Source: Candidatus Eiseniibacteriota bacterium
GTDB lineage: Bacteria > Orphanbacterota > Orphanbacteria > Orphanbacterales > Orphanbacteraceae
Assembly: GCA_029262235.1 (NCBI GenBank)
Contig: JAJCZU010000008.1
Coordinates: 124,001 to 188,000, forward strand
Reading direction: 5' to 3'
DNA: 64,000 bases
This document shows positions 62,174 through 64,000 of this stretch, one piece after another. A model generated the notes under the pieces. The model made no database searches and was not told where the DNA came from. It worked only from the letters and a program-made list of their open reading frames with translations. Numbering within the stretch: position 1 is the stretch's first letter; every line of letters begins with the position of its first letter. The position numbers were made by a program, and so were the translations under genes.

Positions 62174-64000
62174 ATGTATGAATTAAGAACAGAGCGAATT
62201 CACGTGCCCGGCCGAATGGCAATCATATGCGTTGCCATAGCTCTCCTTTTCGCGGTTGCGCCGGGAGGGGCGGAAGCCACCTGGGTTTCCCCGACCGGAA
62301 ACGTGAACGGAACGGGCTGGTCGAACGGTAATCTTGCGCGTGATGGAAATACGTCGACTTACGCAAGCCATGCGCCGGCGCTGAACTGGGGAGGCTGGCA
62401 GACGTTTTCGTACACGGATTCCGTCTACAGTGATCGCTTCCGTGTTCATACCGACTTCGGTTACGGCGAAGTCGACTCGGTGCAGATCGAGATCTCGCTG
62501 GACAACGTTGCGTGGACGACAGTGCACCGGGGCACCGTGCTGGATGCCACGTGGGATACGAAGACCTTTGCCGCGCAGTACGCCAGGTACGCCAGGTTCC
62601 GCTATCATCGTGTATCGACAAGCTACACTTTCTGGCTCTACGAGTTTCAGCTTTTCGAAACCCCGACTTTGATCGACACGCCTGCGGTTTCGACGACCGC
62701 TCCGACTTCGATTGACGAGAACTCCGCCGTCATGCACGGCCGGCTCGACAACGATGGCGGCGAACCGTCCGAGCTGCGTTTCCAGTACGGCCTGACGACG
62801 AGCTATGAGATCGACTCCACGGCATGGGTACCGGACCTGGTCAGCGGGAATACCAGCGGCATCATGCTTACGGGACTCGCTCCCGCCACCACGTATCACT
62901 ATCGCGTTCAGGGCAGGAACAGCACGGCGGTTGTCAGCGGCGCGGACGGCACGTTCACGACCGCCCCGCTCGTTTCGCCGGGATGGGTTTCTCCCACGAG
63001 TACGAGTGACGCGACGGGACGATGGACCGAGACCCCCCAGGTCCACGACGATGAAACGGGCTCTTTCGCGAAATGCTTTCACACAAGCGGGGATCCGAGC
63101 GGCGTGTGGTCTCCCTACATCTATCTGGAGCATGACTCGATCGGCGTCGACTCCGTCCGCTTCTTCGCCAAGGACGATGCGAATATCGACTGGGTTCACA
63201 TCGCGGTCTCCTCGGACGGCGTCAGCTGGCAGACCGTCTACGACGCTTCGTTCGCAAACCAGACATGGATCAAGGCTCCGGTCCCCTCGCAGTGGGTAAC
63301 GCAGGCGCGCGCGCGCTTCCGCGTCAACAACAACGGCGTCGGGCTTTACTGGGAGTTTCATGAATTCGACATGCATCAGACCGGAACGCCGGCGGTGGCC
63401 TTCATCGATTCGCAATGGGTGGCGGAGGGCGACACGCTGACGTTCGATGCGGGCGCGACCGATTTCGACGGGGACAGCCTCGTACTGACGGCCATGAACC
63501 TGCCGGCGAACGCGACATTCACCGATAGCACGAACGGCGCGGGCAGCACGACCTTCTCGCCCGACTTCACGCAGGCGGGCGCCTACGGGGTGACCATCAT
63601 CGCCTCGGACGGCGCGCTTGCCGACAGCCAGGTCGTTTGGATCACGGTAGCCGATGTGAACCGGACGCCGGCGCTCGCCGCGATTGATTCACAGTGGGTC
63701 GACGAAGGCGATACGCTCGCATTCGACGTGAACGCGACTGACCCGGACGGCGACAGCCTCGTGCTCTCGGCAATGAGCGTGCCCGCAAACGCAACGTTCA
63801 CCGACAGCACCAACGGCGCGGGCAGCATGATCTTCACGCCCGACTTCACGCAGACGGGAGTCTACGGCGTAACGGTCATCGCCGCGGATACGTCGCTCGC
63901 CGACAGCCAGGTCGTGTGGATCACGGTAGCCGATGTGAACCGGACGCCGGCGCTTGCCGTCATCGACTCGCAGTGGGTCGACGAAGGAGACACACTCACG
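62174..64000 (+). CDS. Large secreted repeat protein (adhesin-like), 3' partial
   Basis: The frame is open to the window end. Three in-frame ATGs are possible (62153, 62174, 62216). None has a good ribosome site; 62174 gives a signal peptide with a basic n-region (MYELRTERIHVPGRMAIICV, then ALLFAVAPGGAEA). Residues ~37-155 look like a discoidin-type domain (ATWVSPTGNVNGTGWSNG), residues ~165-260 like a fibronectin-III domain (PATTYHYRVQGRNSTA), then a second discoidin-like domain. From 63410 on, 93-residue Ig/cadherin-like repeats begin (SQWVDEGDTLAFDVNATDPD, ATFTDSTNGAGS, TVADVNRTPA). Such proteins usually reach several thousand residues and mediate adhesion. Confidence 0.82.
   Translation, partial: MYELRTERIHVPGRMAIICVAIALLFAVAPGGAEATWVSPTGNVNGTGWSNGNLARDGNTSTYASHAPALNWGGWQTFSYTDSVYSDRFRVHTDFGYGEVDSVQIEISLDNVAWTTVHRGTVLDATWDTKTFAAQYARYARFRYHRVSTSYTFWLYEFQLFETPTLIDTPAVSTTAPTSIDENSAVMHGRLDNDGGEPSELRFQYGLTTSYEIDSTAWVPDLVSGNTSGIMLTGLAPATTYHYRVQGRNSTAVVSGADGTFTTAPLVSPGWVSPTSTSDATGRWTETPQVHDDETGSFAKCFHTSGDPSGVWSPYIYLEHDSIGVDSVRFFAKDDANIDWVHIAVSSDGVSWQTVYDASFANQTWIKAPVPSQWVTQARARFRVNNNGVGLYWEFHEFDMHQTGTPAVAFIDSQWVAEGDTLTFDAGATDFDGDSLVLTAMNLPANATFTDSTNGAGSTTFSPDFTQAGAYGVTIIASDGALADSQVVWITVADVNRTPALAAIDSQWVDEGDTLAFDVNATDPDGDSLVLSAMSVPANATFTDSTNGAGSMIFTPDFTQTGVYGVTVIAADTSLADSQVVWITVADVNRTPALAVIDSQWVDEGDTLT
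63410..64000 (+). repeat. Tandem 279-base coding repeats
   Basis: Units start at 63410, 63689 and 63968, each exactly 279 bases (93 codons); the third is cut by the window end. Copies one and two are highly similar, with the same sequence for GVTADVNRTPAL-type ends (VWITVADVNRTPAL) and ATFTDSTNGAGS. Confidence 0.9.

Overview
The window is GC-rich bacterial chromosome, packed with genes on both strands and often joined by ATGA/GTGA/TTGA overlaps. Six predicted secreted proteins end in the same short C-terminal module (a PNPFNP-type strand, then WDG..D..G, SG.YF and a final basic residue after a hydrophobic strand). That module, several protein kinases fused to TPRs, FG-GAP and Asp-box propellers, a Tat-type lipoprotein oxidoreductase and a prokaryotic caspase island together suggest an uncultured lineage of the FCB superphylum (Eisenbacteria- or Krumholzibacteria-like). 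The lineage is inferred; no rRNA gene is present to test it, and I see no tRNA, CRISPR array or transposon.

Layout. 2-4879: end of a phospholipase D-like gene, then the overlapping run pheA, rhodanese, mnmC. 4880-5464: purine-rich non-coding array with three copies of a palindrome-bearing unit, closed by a hairpin. 5467-9433: Ser/Thr kinase-TPR, facing a Cys-cluster protein and a single-domain response regulator. 9559-14475: two convergent FG-GAP secreted proteins. 14607-20211: membrane AraC-type regulator, secreted VOC protein, GMC oxidoreductase, and a GNAT/FemAB-like pair. 20195-26406: two methyltransferases, a double cupredoxin, a DinB-like protein and a large Asp-box protein, all on the minus strand with two clear terminators. 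26721-33318: AraC regulator, choice-of-anchor-B protein, membrane protein, PBP4-type peptidase.

33302-43938 is the most interesting part. Two caspase-fold proteases are divergently transcribed from a shared 80-100 bp region. Leftward: a ~1890-residue caspase-DUF4384-kinase-TM-TPR protein, a small beta-rich protein and a GH25-like lysozyme, spaced by one base each. Rightward: a TPR-like/SLOG-like/caspase fusion, a TIR protein with four predicted membrane spans, and a two-span DUF4231/SLATT-like protein. The parts are those of nucleotide-signalled, membrane-killing defence systems, and this arrangement may be undescribed.

44054-49242: secreted M6-type metalloprotease and a third kinase-TPR. 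49404-55376: a promoter with a perfect dyad around its -35 element drives a NodU/CmcH-type carbamoyltransferase, a JmjC/cupin-8 oxygenase, an amidase and an asparagine-synthetase-like ligase lacking the glutaminase cysteine, which looks like a small biosynthetic cluster. 55384-59102: GT39-type glycosyltransferase and membrane sulfatase-like hydrolase. 59243-64000: another sorting-module protein and the start of a large secreted repeat protein running off the window.
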